NCBI RefSeq assembly: GCF_003182155.1
Contig: NZ_QGTG01000007.1
Coordinates: 353,948 to 417,947, forward strand
Direction: 5' to 3'
Source: Chitinophaga sp. S165
GTDB taxonomy: Bacteria > Bacteroidota > Bacteroidia > Chitinophagales > Chitinophagaceae
DNA length: 64,000 nucleotides
Made by a program: the position numbers and the translations under genes. Below, one piece after another: positions 27,702 to 36,879 of this stretch. The first letter of the stretch is position 1; every line of letters begins with the position of its first letter. Under the pieces are notes generated by a model. That model had not been told where the DNA came from, did not search any database, and was given only the letters and a program-made list of their open reading frames with translations.

Positions 27702-28328
27702 TTGCACACCACCGCTTATCAGCCACTATCATCGGGTTTTTATGACCGTCCTGACGTTCTGACAATTGCCCGTGAATTATTAGGAAAGATCATCGTAACA
27801 AAATTTAACGGTGAGCTCACAACTGCGCGTATAGTAGAAACCGAAGCTTATGCCGGTGTTACCGACAAGGCTTCTCATGCTTATGGCGGCAGGCGTACTG
27901 CACGTACAGAAGTTATGTACGGTGAGGCGGGTATGGCATATGTATACCTTTGTTACGGTATTCATCAGATGTTCAATATCGTGACTAACGAGATCGATAT
28001 TCCGCATGCCATTCTTATCAGGGGGGCGGAGCCATTAACAGGTATACCTGTTATGCTGCAACGTACAGGAAAGAAGATTGCCGATTTCACATTGACCCGT
28101 GGCCCAGGCAATGTTGCAAAGGCATTGGGGATCAATACCAGCCGTACCGGGCAATCATTGGTGAGCGATGACTTTTACCTTGCTTCAGATGGTTTTGTTC
28201 CTCCCGGAGAAGACATTATCGCTACTCCCCGGATAGGCGTGGATTATGCAGGCGCTGATGCTTTGTTGCCATACCGCTTTATCGTCAGCAACAATAAATA
28301 TGTAAGTGGAAAGCCCTTCCGGAAATAG
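27702..28328 (+). CDS. DNA-3-methyladenine glycosylase (AAG/MPG family)
   Basis: Base-excision repair enzyme of 208 residues that removes alkylated purines. YDRPDVLTIARELLGK is the N-terminal family motif; GRIVETEAY-like ARIVETEAYAGVTDKASHAYGG carries the catalytic Glu; MYGEAGMAYVYLCYGIHQMFN and TRGPGNVAKALGI are further signatures. No ATG exists before the conserved start of the fold; TTG at 27702 is the best start, with CTG at 27693 as the alternative. It follows the acidic protein gene closely. Confidence 0.92.
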   Translation: MHTTAYQPLSSGFYDRPDVLTIARELLGKIIVTKFNGELTTARIVETEAYAGVTDKASHAYGGRRTARTEVMYGEAGMAYVYLCYGIHQMFNIVTNEIDIPHAILIRGAEPLTGIPVMLQRTGKKIADFTLTRGPGNVAKALGINTSRTGQSLVSDDFYLASDGFVPPGEDIIATPRIGVDYAGADALLPYRFIVSNNKYVSGKPFRK

Positions 28329-28430
28329 TCTTCGTTAAAATTTTCCCAATCCTCAGGCAAAGCTGTATTTCTTCAAATAGGAAATATTTATCTTTATTAT
28401 CTTATAAGGGACAATCTCAATACCTATTTT

Positions 28431-29588
28431 ATGCGAATACTTTTACCCCTGATAATCATCAGCTGTTTTTCTGTATCTGTAGTGCATGCCCAGACGACCG
28501 ACAAAGAAAAGGCCCAGGAGAAAAAGCGGGAAGCCATTGAGCTGATGGACAACGGTAAACTGGATGAATCAATAGCATTACTTGAGGAAGGCCGTAAACT
28601 GGACCCGGATGAACCGGAGTTTCTCTACGAAATTGCCCTGGCTAAATATCAGCAAGGAAAATTTGATGATGCCGTCCAGCTATTAAAAAAGTTAGTCAGA
28701 ATAAAAAAAGCGACGGGCCGAGTATACGCTATGATGGGAAACGCCCTCGATGAAATGGGAAAGCCCGATAAGGCAATAGCCACTTATGATGAAGGCATCA
28801 AAAAGTTTCCGGAAGAAGGTAGTTTATACCTGGAGCGTGGTGTCATGGAATTGAAGAAAAATGACCAGAATTCAGCATTGGGATTTTTCGAGAAGGGAAT
28901 AAAGGCTGCACCCATGTACCCGTCCAATTATTACAGGGCTGCGAAGATATTCCTCGATTCTGACCAGGAAGTATGGGGAATGATATATGGGGAAATATTT
29001 ATGAACCTGGAACGAGGGTCTAAACGCACAGAAGAAATCAGTAAACTTTTATATTATACTTACAAAGGAGAGATTAAATTTGACTCCGATACCAGTGTAA
29101 CCGTAAGCTTTGCCCGTAACAATAATATGATCTTGCTCGATTCGAAGCTGGGTAAGGAGGCACGTGTTGCCAGTCTGACCTCTCAGATGACGGCAGCATT
29201 GAGTAGCTCATTCGCGAGCAGAGTATACGAAAAGACCCTGGTACAATCGGTGATAGGAGAGAAGATGATCAATCTGACATCTTTAGATCGCATCAGGACC
29301 AAGTTCCTGCGCTTATATGAGCAACAGGGAAATGACACACTTCATCCGGTGGTGCTTTTCGACTTCCAGCATAAAGTGAGAGAAGCCGGGCACCTGGAGG
29401 CTTATAACTACTGGATACTGGGTCAGGGTGAGGAAAAAGCTTTCGGGGAGTGGACAAGCGAGCATGAACAGAAATGGAATGACTTTATGAAATGGTTTAA
29501 GGAAAACCGGATAACGATCACGAAGGGAAATACGTTCACCCGTTTGGGAATTGTTGTGGAAGGAGCTGTCAGAAGCGCGGGGAAATAA
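28431..29588 (+). CDS. exported TPR protein
   Basis: Encodes 385 residues with a signal peptide ending near VHAQ (residue 21). At least four tetratricopeptide repeats cover residues 30-170 (for example LDESIALLEEGRKLDPDEPEFLYEIAL and PDKAIATYDEGIKKFPEEGSLYLERG). The C-terminal 200 residues are unassigned. It probably acts as a periplasmic scaffold. A weak terminator-like hairpin follows, then a lipoprotein gene. Confidence 0.85.
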   Translation: MRILLPLIIISCFSVSVVHAQTTDKEKAQEKKREAIELMDNGKLDESIALLEEGRKLDPDEPEFLYEIALAKYQQGKFDDAVQLLKKLVRIKKATGRVYAMMGNALDEMGKPDKAIATYDEGIKKFPEEGSLYLERGVMELKKNDQNSALGFFEKGIKAAPMYPSNYYRAAKIFLDSDQEVWGMIYGEIFMNLERGSKRTEEISKLLYYTYKGEIKFDSDTSVTVSFARNNNMILLDSKLGKEARVASLTSQMTAALSSSFASRVYEKTLVQSVIGEKMINLTSLDRIRTKFLRLYEQQGNDTLHPVVLFDFQHKVREAGHLEAYNYWILGQGEEKAFGEWTSEHEQKWNDFMKWFKENRITITKGNTFTRLGIVVEGAVRSAGK

Positions 29589-29591
29589 CAA

Positions 29592-29617
29592 ACCCGCCCA
29601 ATGATGGGTCTTTTTTT
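29592..29617 (+). terminator. weak intrinsic terminator
   Basis: acccg (29592-29596) pairs with tgggt (29605-29609), including one G-U pair; seven Ts follow at 29611-29617. The stem is short. Confidence 0.45.
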
Positions 29618-29665
29618 GTAGATACCCCAGGGCAAGTAACAGCTATCTATATACCATATCTGACA

Positions 29666-30295
29666 ATGAAAAGAGAAAGAAACCTATTCCTGCTTGGGAT
29701 TACGTTAACGGTCAGTGCCTGTAGCCTGATCGATTTTCACAGGGACCAGGAAACCCCTTCTGCCAGAACATATTTTAAGGGCACCGTTAGTCCGGAGGTC
29801 AACCAGCCGGTACTTGAAGAAAAGGTGCGGGAGTTTTTTGACTGGTACGCCACCCGGGTCGATTCGCTGGTAGATATCCAGTTGGTAGACAACTCCGGGG
29901 TGGAAGACACCGGCAGGTACGCGGTCAATTTTGACAGCACCGCAGCTTATATCCGTATTCTGGCCAATTCCGGCATTTTTACCCAGGGTTACATCGAGGA
30001 CAAAAATGCCTATTTTCAGCTTTGCGCAGATAAGATCCGGCAGGACAGTGTCCGGACGGAGTCTCCCTATGGATTTGATGCCGACCTGATCCTGCTAAGC
30101 CAGGAGTACGAAGAGGACATTTCCAATTTCAGTGAGGCCACCTTCGCTAATTATACAGAAACTGAAAACGGGGCATCAATAGATGTCACTATTGTCTATA
30201 CCCTCCGGATCGACTTTGTGATCCAGGGGGACCGGTTGCTGATCGACAGAATTGACGTAGTAACACCCGAGGGGGAGACCGGGGAGGCCGAATGA
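29666..30295 (+). CDS. lipoprotein of unknown function
   Basis: Encodes 209 residues. The N-terminus has a lipoprotein signal with lipobox VSAC (Cys at residue 19), so the protein is lipid-anchored. The mature part is acidic, ending in TPEGETGEAE, and contains no recognised domain. It lies between the TPR protein and the tandem 11-mer repeats. No function is indicated. Confidence 0.8.
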   Translation: MKRERNLFLLGITLTVSACSLIDFHRDQETPSARTYFKGTVSPEVNQPVLEEKVREFFDWYATRVDSLVDIQLVDNSGVEDTGRYAVNFDSTAAYIRILANSGIFTQGYIEDKNAYFQLCADKIRQDSVRTESPYGFDADLILLSQEYEEDISNFSEATFANYTETENGASIDVTIVYTLRIDFVIQGDRLLIDRIDVVTPEGETGEAE

Positions 30296-30308
30296 CCTTT
30301 GTCCCTGT

Positions 30309-30374
30309 TTAAGTCCACATATGCGTCATGTATGCGTCATGTATGCGTCATGTATGCGTCGTGTACAAGGCATG
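30309..30374. repeat. six tandem 11-mers (11-bp repeat family)
   Basis: Units in order are TTAAGTCCACA, TATGCGTCATG three times without change, TATGCGTCGTG and TACAAGGCATG. The next 11 bases, TTTAAAGCGTA, keep the register loosely. The region lies between two plus-strand genes and contains no reading frame. Confidence 0.85.
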
Positions 30375-30507
30375 TTTAAAGCGTAGTCACACCCTGCTTA
30401 AAGGGACCTAACAGGTTAATTATTCATGGTTTTCATAATATTTTGATTTTCTCCCGCTTTAAAATACCTTTGGAACGCTTTCAAAAGTTGAAAAGAGAAT
30501 TCATATT

Positions 30508-31491
30508 GTGGTAAAGTTTTTCCGCTCAGGCAACCCGCTTACGGTACTGTTGCTGTTGATATATACGCTCCTGGTAAAATTCTATTACCTGATCCATCCG
30601 TCTACCTTCCTTTCAGATGGTAACGAAGGGTTGTTATACGATCTGCTCGTTAAATGGATGGAAATGGCATTTGGCAAGAGCCCCTTCCTGTTCACTTCGC
30701 TGGCTGTACTGTTGCTATTGCTGCAGGCACTGCTGGTAACCAAGATTGTCAATCACCAACGACTGTTTTCAAAGCCGACTTACCTGCCGGCAATGAGCTA
30801 TATACTTTTTACCTCCCTGTATCAGGGCTGGAACATCTTTTCCCCTGCTTTACTGGTCAATCTGGTGATGTTGTGGGTATTTTCCAGTATTACCTTACTA
30901 TACACCCGTACGTCAGCCCGTGATGTGGTATTTAACATTGGGTTTGCCCTCGGGGTATGTGGACTGTTCTACTTCCCGGCAACGATCTTTTGCCTGTTAT
31001 TGTGGTTAAGTCTGCTCATTATGCGACCGTTCCGATTGGCAGAATGGATCATTGCCCTGCTGGGTCTGATTTGCCCGATCTATCTTTTAGGAACTTACCT
31101 GTTCCTGACTGATCAGTGGGCGTTGTTTGCAAAAATTCCCCGGATAGGCCTTGAAGTACCTTTTATTGACCATTATAAAATATGGGGAGCTGTAGCTATA
31201 AGTGTCTTCTTTTTCATTCTGGGCTGGTTATTGCTGCAGCGTACGCTCAAAAAGATGCTGATACAAGGCCGTAAGATTTGGAGCGTATTGATCGTATATG
31301 TATTTGTAGCGATGATCGTACCCCTGTTCAATGTTCATTTCTCTCCCGCCTACTGGGTTCTGGCTATTTTACCGCTTTCCCTGTTTGTAGCGAACGCATA
31401 CTGGTCGATTATCAATAATACGGTAGCCAACGTCGTTCACATCCTGACATTGGCCTATGTCATTATAATGCAGTATTTCAGCAAAAATTAG
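30508..31491 (+). CDS. polytopic membrane protein, DUF6427-like
   Basis: Encodes 327 residues with about eight or nine hydrophobic helices. NHQRLFSKPTYLPAMSYILFTSL, LLVNLVMLWVFSSI, FNIGFALGVCGLFYFPATIF and IMRPFRLAEWIIALLGLICPIYLL match my memory of the DUF6427 family of Bacteroidota, which has no known function. The start is GTG at 30508, since no ATG precedes VKFFRSGNPLTVLLLL in frame. An inverted repeat (ccggtttt/aaaaccgg, 31502-31520) lies just after the stop, without a T run. Confidence 0.8.
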   Translation: MVKFFRSGNPLTVLLLLIYTLLVKFYYLIHPSTFLSDGNEGLLYDLLVKWMEMAFGKSPFLFTSLAVLLLLLQALLVTKIVNHQRLFSKPTYLPAMSYILFTSLYQGWNIFSPALLVNLVMLWVFSSITLLYTRTSARDVVFNIGFALGVCGLFYFPATIFCLLLWLSLLIMRPFRLAEWIIALLGLICPIYLLGTYLFLTDQWALFAKIPRIGLEVPFIDHYKIWGAVAISVFFFILGWLLLQRTLKKMLIQGRKIWSVLIVYVFVAMIVPLFNVHFSPAYWVLAILPLSLFVANAYWSIINNTVANVVHILTLAYVIIMQYFSKN

Positions 31492-31553
31492 CTGGATTGT
31501 ACCGGTTTTGTTAAAACCGGACGAACGGCTATGGAAATGTGCGGACGGCGTAG

Positions 31554-31561
31554 TAATTTTG
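31554..31561 (+). promoter_or_regulatory. candidate -7 element (TAATTTTG) for purQ
   Basis: TAATTTTG fits TAnnTTTG, about 100 bases before the purQ ATG. No TTG was found 17-23 bases upstream, so it is only a half-site. Confidence 0.35.
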
Positions 31562-31661
31562 TGCCTTTTCCGGTAATTTCGACTAATGGTCCAACAGCTA
31601 TTATCTCTGCCGGATAGAAGCATGAATAATATTTTAGACCGTAACCTTCAATAAATTAAAC

Positions 31662-32354
31662 ATGAAATTTGGCGTTGTCACCTTTCCGGGCTCTAACTGT
31701 GATCATGATATGATCGATTCCCTGCGCAATGATCTTGGGCAGGAAGTAATTGAGCTGTGGCACAAAGACTCTGACCTGAGCAAGTTCACTAAAGAAGACT
31801 GTATTGTACTGCCAGGTGGCTTTTCTTATGGGGATTACCTGCGTTGTGGCGCTATCGCCCGCTTTAGCCCTATGATGCAGAGCGTGATTGAGTTTGCCAA
31901 TAAAGGTGGCCGTGTGATTGGCGTATGTAATGGTTTCCAGATCCTGTGCGAGGCTGGCCTGCTGCCAGGTGCTTTGCTGCAGAATGGTCATCAGCAGTTC
32001 GTATGTAAGAATGTATTCCTGAAAAGTGAAAATACATCTGCATCCCTGACAAAAGATGTAACTGGCCGTGCGCTGAAGATCCCGGTAGCACATGGAGAAG
32101 GCCGTTATTATGCTGACGATGCTACGCTGGAAAGCCTGTTTGCTAACAATCAGGTACTTTTCCGTTACTGCGACGAGTTTGGTAATGTGGTTGATACCGC
32201 TAACCCTAATGGTGCGCTGCGTAACATTGCCGGTATCTGTAACAAAGAGCGTAATGTTTTCGGTATGATGCCACACCCTGAGAGGGCTACCAGCTCAGTG
32301 TTGGGTAATACCGATGGCCAGCTTATTTTCCAGAGCCTTATCAATAACAATTGA
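31662..32354 (+). CDS. purQ: phosphoribosylformylglycinamidine synthase subunit PurQ
   Basis: Glutaminase subunit of FGAM synthase, step four of purine synthesis, 230 residues. It is a stand-alone class-I glutamine amidotransferase: the nucleophile Cys is in IGVCNGFQIL near residue 87 and the His-Glu pair in MMPHPERAT near 207. FPGSNCDHD at the N-terminus is characteristic of PurQ. A separate PurQ implies small-type PurL and PurS partners, which are not in the window. Confidence 0.96.
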   Translation: MKFGVVTFPGSNCDHDMIDSLRNDLGQEVIELWHKDSDLSKFTKEDCIVLPGGFSYGDYLRCGAIARFSPMMQSVIEFANKGGRVIGVCNGFQILCEAGLLPGALLQNGHQQFVCKNVFLKSENTSASLTKDVTGRALKIPVAHGEGRYYADDATLESLFANNQVLFRYCDEFGNVVDTANPNGALRNIAGICNKERNVFGMMPHPERATSSVLGNTDGQLIFQSLINNN

Positions 32355-32417
32355 TCTTTGGTGGAATAGCCACCCATATTTAAAAATCGAGCCAACCAAC
32401 CAGTTAAAAAATCTAGC

Positions 32418-32873
32418 ATGAAAAAATTACTGACAGCAGTTTTACTGTTTGCATTGCCTGTGCTGGCAAGTGCGCAAATAGAAAACCCGGTAAAATGGGA
32501 TTTTACCGCCAAGAAGATCGACGCTACTACCTATGAACTGCACATGACAGCTACCGTGGAAAGTAAGTGGCACCTGTACGCACAGGAAGCAGGTGAAGGT
32601 CCGGTACCAACCACCTTCAAACTGACTAAGAATCCATTGGTGGTACCTGTAGGTAAGATCCGTGAAGTAGGTAAACTGCATAAGGCATTCGATAAGAACT
32701 TTGATTCCGAGCTGAAATACTACGAAAATCAGGTGGATTTCGTGCAGAAAGTGACCGTTAAGGGTAAGGCTGCCACTAAAGTAAAAGGCAGTGTAGAATT
32801 CATGGTCTGCGATGATCATCAATGCCTGCCGCCGAAAGAAGTGGAATTCGCTATCAGCGTAGGAGGAAAATAA
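32418..32873 (+). CDS. free-standing DsbD alpha-like domain protein
   Basis: Periplasmic protein of 151 residues with a signal peptide ending near ASAQ (residue 20). The body is an immunoglobulin-like DsbD N-terminal domain (KWDFTAKKIDATTYELHM, ESKWHLYAQ, KYYENQVDFVQKV). The redox pair C131 and C136 in CDDHQCLPP is kept, as CX4C. It lies just upstream of the full-length DsbD and should receive electrons from it and pass them to periplasmic targets. This role is inferred from the family and the neighbour. Confidence 0.88.
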   Translation: MKKLLTAVLLFALPVLASAQIENPVKWDFTAKKIDATTYELHMTATVESKWHLYAQEAGEGPVPTTFKLTKNPLVVPVGKIREVGKLHKAFDKNFDSELKYYENQVDFVQKVTVKGKAATKVKGSVEFMVCDDHQCLPPKEVEFAISVGGK

Positions 32874-32987
32874 TTATTACTACGGATGATGATCCATCCG
32901 GCCGGTAAACAGAAAGTAATGAACGAGTTCCCCGGGGACTCGTTTATTATTTGGAATAGTCAGAAGTCTTTAAAGCCTATTATTTAT

Positions 32988-34967
32988 ATGAAGCACTTGC
33001 TTACGTTCATTATCCTTATCACCGCCGTATTTGCTGTAAGGGCGCAGGAAAATCCTGCACCAGCCACTGTTGCAAAATGGGAATATACAGCGGAAAAAAA
33101 GGGTGAACATGAATATATATTACATCTGAAAGGTACTGTAGAGAAAGATTGGAAGCTGTTTTCCACCACAATGAAAGATGATGAGCCGAATACCCGCGTA
33201 GTGATTGACAGCATTGCCACAGTAACGGGGATCACGGAAGAAGGAGAGCTGAAGAAAGCGCCTGAACCATTATTCGATAATACTGAGATCAAATACTTCG
33301 AAAACCAGGTTTCTCTCCTGGTAGCAATAAAATTAAATGGTCCTGTTACTAAGCTGGAAGGCGCTGTAAACTACATGGCGCTGAAAGGCGACGAGGTTGT
33401 GGGGCCGGAAGAAGTGAAGTTCCGCTTTAATGTGGATGCAAACGGTAACCTGGTGAACGTAGCAGCAGGATTGCAGGAATCTGCTACCGGCGGACAAACA
33501 CTGAAACGTGCAGCGATCGATAAAGATCATCCCGTGAATAATTGCGGTGGAGAAGAAGGAACTGCTAAAAAAAGTCTCTGGGGATTGTTTATCCTGGGAG
33601 TGATCGGCGGTTTCATCGCATTGCTGACGCCTTGTGTGTTCCCTATGATCCCACTGACGGTATCTTTCTTCACTAAGAAATCGGAAGACAAGAAGACAGG
33701 TGTGATGAATGCCAGCATTTATGGCTTCTTCATTTTCCTGATCTATGTGTTGTTAAGTTTACCATTCCATTTTCTTGATACACTGGATCCTGAGATCCTG
33801 AATAATATTTCAACTAACGTATGGTTAAACGTGATCTTCTTTGTGATCTTCATTGTATTTGCCATTTCGTTCTTTGGCTTTTTTGAGATCACACTGCCAA
33901 GTGGTCTTGCCAGTAAGGTGGATGCAAAAACGAGCGTAGGTGGTATTATTGGTATTTTCTTCATGGCATTGACACTGGCACTGGTATCCTTCTCCTGTAC
34001 AGGTCCTATTCTGGGATCTTTGCTGGCAGGTTCCTTATCAACCGACGGAGGTGCTATGCAGCTGACAGTTGGTATGGCTGGTTTCGGATTTGCATTGGCA
34101 TTGCCTTTCGCATTATTCGCCATGTTCCCTAACATGTTGAAATCCTTACCTAAATCCGGTGGATGGTTGACATCTGTGAAAGTAGTATTAGGTTTTATCG
34201 AAGTGGCAATGGCAATTAAGTTCCTCTCCAATGCTGACCTGGTAACACACTGGGGATTGGTAAAACGTGAGATCTTCTTTGCAGTGTGGATCATCTGTGG
34301 TTTCCTCATCGTATTGTACCTTTTGGGTAAGATCCGTTTCCCGCATGATGCGCCATTGAAAAAGATCAGTCCTACCCGCTGGGTACTGGCCCTGCTCTTC
34401 CTCGCTGCAACTTTGTACCTGCTACCGGGTGTAACCAATACAAAGTACGCTAACCGTAAACTGATCAGTGGTTTCCCGCCGCCTTTAAGCTATAGTATTT
34501 ACAAGAATGCAGCTAAAGGAGTAGAAGCGAATGTGGTGAATGATTATGAGGCCGCATTAAAACTGGCGAAGGAACAGAACAAACCGATCCTGATAGACTT
34601 TACAGGATGGGCTTGTGTAAACTGCCGCAAAATGGAAGAGAATGTATGGCCCGATGATCAGGTGAAAACGTTGATAGAAGAAGATTATATCCTGGTGTCA
34701 TTATATGTGGATGACAGGAAATTATTACCGGAAGATCAGCAGTTCTTGTTTACTACCAATACTGGTCGCAAGAAGGAGATCAAAACGATCGGTGATAAGT
34801 ATGCAACGATGCAGACAGAGAACTTTGTGAATAACTCACAACCTTATTACGTGTTGATCAGTCCTGATGAGAAACTGTTAACGAAACCAGTAGGATATAC
34901 TCCAAATGCAAAGGAGTATGCGAGCTGGTTGAAGTGTGGATTAGAAGCGTTCAGGAAGGGGAAATAA
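32988..34967 (+). CDS. DsbD-family thiol:disulfide interchange protein
   Basis: Membrane electron carrier of 659 residues. The start is the ATG at 32988, which gives the signal peptide MKHLLTFIILITAVFAVRAQ; an upstream extension has no such features. Order of parts: an N-terminal DsbD-alpha-like domain (about 25-165), eight transmembrane helices with the paired Cys in LTPCVFPMIPLTVSFF and SFSCTGPILGSLL, and a C-terminal thioredoxin domain with CVNC at 543-546. The alpha domain has lost both Cys: where the preceding protein has MVCDDHQCLPP, this one has MALKGDEVVGPE. It therefore probably needs the companion protein for output. Confidence 0.93.
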   Translation: MKHLLTFIILITAVFAVRAQENPAPATVAKWEYTAEKKGEHEYILHLKGTVEKDWKLFSTTMKDDEPNTRVVIDSIATVTGITEEGELKKAPEPLFDNTEIKYFENQVSLLVAIKLNGPVTKLEGAVNYMALKGDEVVGPEEVKFRFNVDANGNLVNVAAGLQESATGGQTLKRAAIDKDHPVNNCGGEEGTAKKSLWGLFILGVIGGFIALLTPCVFPMIPLTVSFFTKKSEDKKTGVMNASIYGFFIFLIYVLLSLPFHFLDTLDPEILNNISTNVWLNVIFFVIFIVFAISFFGFFEITLPSGLASKVDAKTSVGGIIGIFFMALTLALVSFSCTGPILGSLLAGSLSTDGGAMQLTVGMAGFGFALALPFALFAMFPNMLKSLPKSGGWLTSVKVVLGFIEVAMAIKFLSNADLVTHWGLVKREIFFAVWIICGFLIVLYLLGKIRFPHDAPLKKISPTRWVLALLFLAATLYLLPGVTNTKYANRKLISGFPPPLSYSIYKNAAKGVEANVVNDYEAALKLAKEQNKPILIDFTGWACVNCRKMEENVWPDDQVKTLIEEDYILVSLYVDDRKLLPEDQQFLFTTNTGRKKEIKTIGDKYATMQTENFVNNSQPYYVLISPDEKLLTKPVGYTPNAKEYASWLKCGLEAFRKGK

Positions 34968-34990
34968 GGGTATTAAATACTACTATAAAG

Positions 34991-35025
34991 GGGGCTGTCT
35001 CAAAACTTGTGAGACAGCCCCTTTT
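34991..35025 (+). terminator. intrinsic terminator between dsbD and hisS
   Basis: Perfect 12-bp stem ggggctgtctca (34991-35002) with tgagacagcccc (35010-35021), seven-base loop, then four Ts. It lies between convergent genes and may serve both. Confidence 0.85.
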
Positions 35026-35063
35026 CAATTTTAATGCGGGCCTTTGCCTATATTTTAATTTCC

Positions 35064-36413
35064 TTAGAAATTATAATTCACAAGATCTTTCATCGCTATT
35101 TTCTCCTGTGTTCCCGTCACCATATTCTTAATGCTCACCACTTGTTCCTGCATTTCACTTTCACCCATAATGATCACATAAGGTATATTCCTTTTATTAG
35201 CATATTTCATTTGCTTATCCATCTTAGATGGCTCATGGAATAGCTCCGATGAAACACCTTTTGCACGCAGCTGCATAAGCAACTTAAAAAGTGTACCTGT
35301 CACATTCGGATCAAGGTTAAAGAAAAGCACTTGTGTACCCTGTTGAGCGGCGGCAGGGAATAACTGCAGTTCTTCCAGTACATCATAAATGCGGTCTACA
35401 CCAAAGGAAATACCCACACCTGAAAGACCGGGGAGACCAAACAGGCCGGTCAGGTCGTCATAGCGACCGCCACCTCCGATACTACCCATTTTTACAGCAG
35501 CAGGGGCTTTTACTTCCACGATCATACCTGTATAGTAGTTCAGGCCACGGGCAAGCGTTACGTCCAGGATAGGGGTAGTTTTAAAGGCATCCGGTTGAGT
35601 GTGCAGTACATAAGATAATTCCTCGATACCTTTCAAGCCGGTTGGAGAATCTTTGAAGAGAGTGCTCAACTGTGTCAGTTTTTCCTCATTGTTGCCCTCG
35701 ATGCTCAGGAAGTTTTCAATGATACCTATTTCACTTGCAGCAAGTCCGCGTTCCTGAAGTTCTTCTTTAACTTTATCAATACCGATTTTATCTAATTTAT
35801 CGATAGCGACAGTAATATCTGTGAGCAGAGCTGGTTGGCCGATCACCTCTGCCAGTGCACTCAATATTTTCCTGTTATTGATGCGAACTTCGTATCCCTC
35901 CAGTTTCAGGTTTGTAAAAACAGTATCGTATATAAGAAGAAGTTCAATTTCATTTAGAAGCGAGTTACTACCTACTACGTCAGCATCGCATTGATAAAAT
36001 TCGCGATAGCGGCCCTTTTGTGGTCTGTCGGCACGCCATACGGGCTGCATCTGGTAACGTTTGAAAGGAAGCGCCAGTTCATGTTGGTTCATCACCACAT
36101 ATCTTGCGAATGGAATAGTGAGGTCGTAACGCAGGGCTTTTTCGCATAACAAAATACTCAATTCCCTACTGTCCTTTGCTTGCTGAGCGCGTCCCAGGAT
36201 ATCACCATTGTCCAGGATCTTAAAGATCAGTTTATCACCTTCCTCACCATATTTACCCGTAAGTGTATCCAGATTTTCCATAGTAGGGGTTTCCAGAGGC
36301 TGGAACCCGAACAGTTCGAATGTCTCACGGATGGTCTGGAATATATATTGCCGCTTTCTTACCACAACTGGCCCGAAATCGCGGGTACCTTTGGGTATAC
36401 TGGGTTTTATCAT
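35064..36413 (-). CDS. hisS: histidine--tRNA ligase
   Basis: Class II aminoacyl-tRNA synthetase of 449 residues. KGTRDFGP opens the protein; RYDLTIPFARYV, motif 2 RADRPQKGRYREFYQCD, the histidine-specific GGGGRYDDL and motif 3 GVGISFGVDRIYDVLEEL are all present. The C-terminal 95 residues are the anticodon-binding domain. The phosphatase gene lies 28 bases upstream on the same strand, so they may share a transcript. Confidence 0.97.
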   Translation of the reverse strand: MIKPSIPKGTRDFGPVVVRKRQYIFQTIRETFELFGFQPLETPTMENLDTLTGKYGEEGDKLIFKILDNGDILGRAQQAKDSRELSILLCEKALRYDLTIPFARYVVMNQHELALPFKRYQMQPVWRADRPQKGRYREFYQCDADVVGSNSLLNEIELLLIYDTVFTNLKLEGYEVRINNRKILSALAEVIGQPALLTDITVAIDKLDKIGIDKVKEELQERGLAASEIGIIENFLSIEGNNEEKLTQLSTLFKDSPTGLKGIEELSYVLHTQPDAFKTTPILDVTLARGLNYYTGMIVEVKAPAAVKMGSIGGGGRYDDLTGLFGLPGLSGVGISFGVDRIYDVLEELQLFPAAAQQGTQVLFFNLDPNVTGTLFKLLMQLRAKGVSSELFHEPSKMDKQMKYANKRNIPYVIIMGESEMQEQVVSIKNMVTGTQEKIAMKDLVNYNF

Positions 36414-36441
36414 TATTGTTCAGTTATGCTTTATAAAGTAA

Positions 36442-36879
36442 TTATTTTTTGCCTGTCACGATCTTTTCACAGGCCTCGTAGATCATTTTGTACACCGGTT
36501 CGAACAAGGCGTCGTCATACCACGGATCAGGTACTGGTTGCTGATCGTCCAGTAATAACTGCAATTTAGCCTTATCTGCGTCTGTTCTCGCTTTAAGGAG
36601 TATATCCCTGTAATTATCCAGGTCCATGGCAAAAACGCGGTCAAAACGGTCAAAATCAGTAGCCTGGAACTGTCTGCCACGCAGACCGGAAATATCAATA
36701 CCATATTGCTGGGCAACCTTCACGGAACGTCTATCAGGCGGATCGCCAACATGCCAGTTGCCGGTGCCGGCAGAGTCTATTTCCCAGTCCAATCCCTGCT
36801 GAATGGCCAGGTGCCTTAATATTCCTTCTGCCAGGGGCGAACGGCAAATATTGCCCAGGCATACCATCAGTATTTTCAT
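36442..36879 (-). CDS. low-molecular-weight protein tyrosine phosphatase
   Basis: Cytoplasmic phosphatase of 145 residues from the ATG at 36877-36879, with the P-loop CLGNICRS (CX5RS) at residues 7-14 and the catalytic Asp in VPDPWYDD. Ten more residues are possible from 36909 but are not conserved in kind, since the family starts directly before the P-loop. No tyrosine kinase is adjacent. Upstream of hisS on the same strand. Confidence 0.93.
   Translation of the reverse strand: MKILMVCLGNICRSPLAEGILRHLAIQQGLDWEIDSAGTGNWHVGDPPDRRSVKVAQQYGIDISGLRGRQFQATDFDRFDRVFAMDLDNYRDILLKARTDADKAKLQLLLDDQQPVPDPWYDDALFEPVYKMIYEACEKIVTGKK

Noticed and set aside
30309..30374. CRISPR array
   Set aside because: Units are 11 bases without spacers and there are no cas genes; a plain tandem array.
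31502..31520. Inverted repeat ccggtttt/aaaaccgg after the DUF6427-like gene
   Set aside because: Stable hairpin but no T run and no repeat elsewhere; function cannot be supported.
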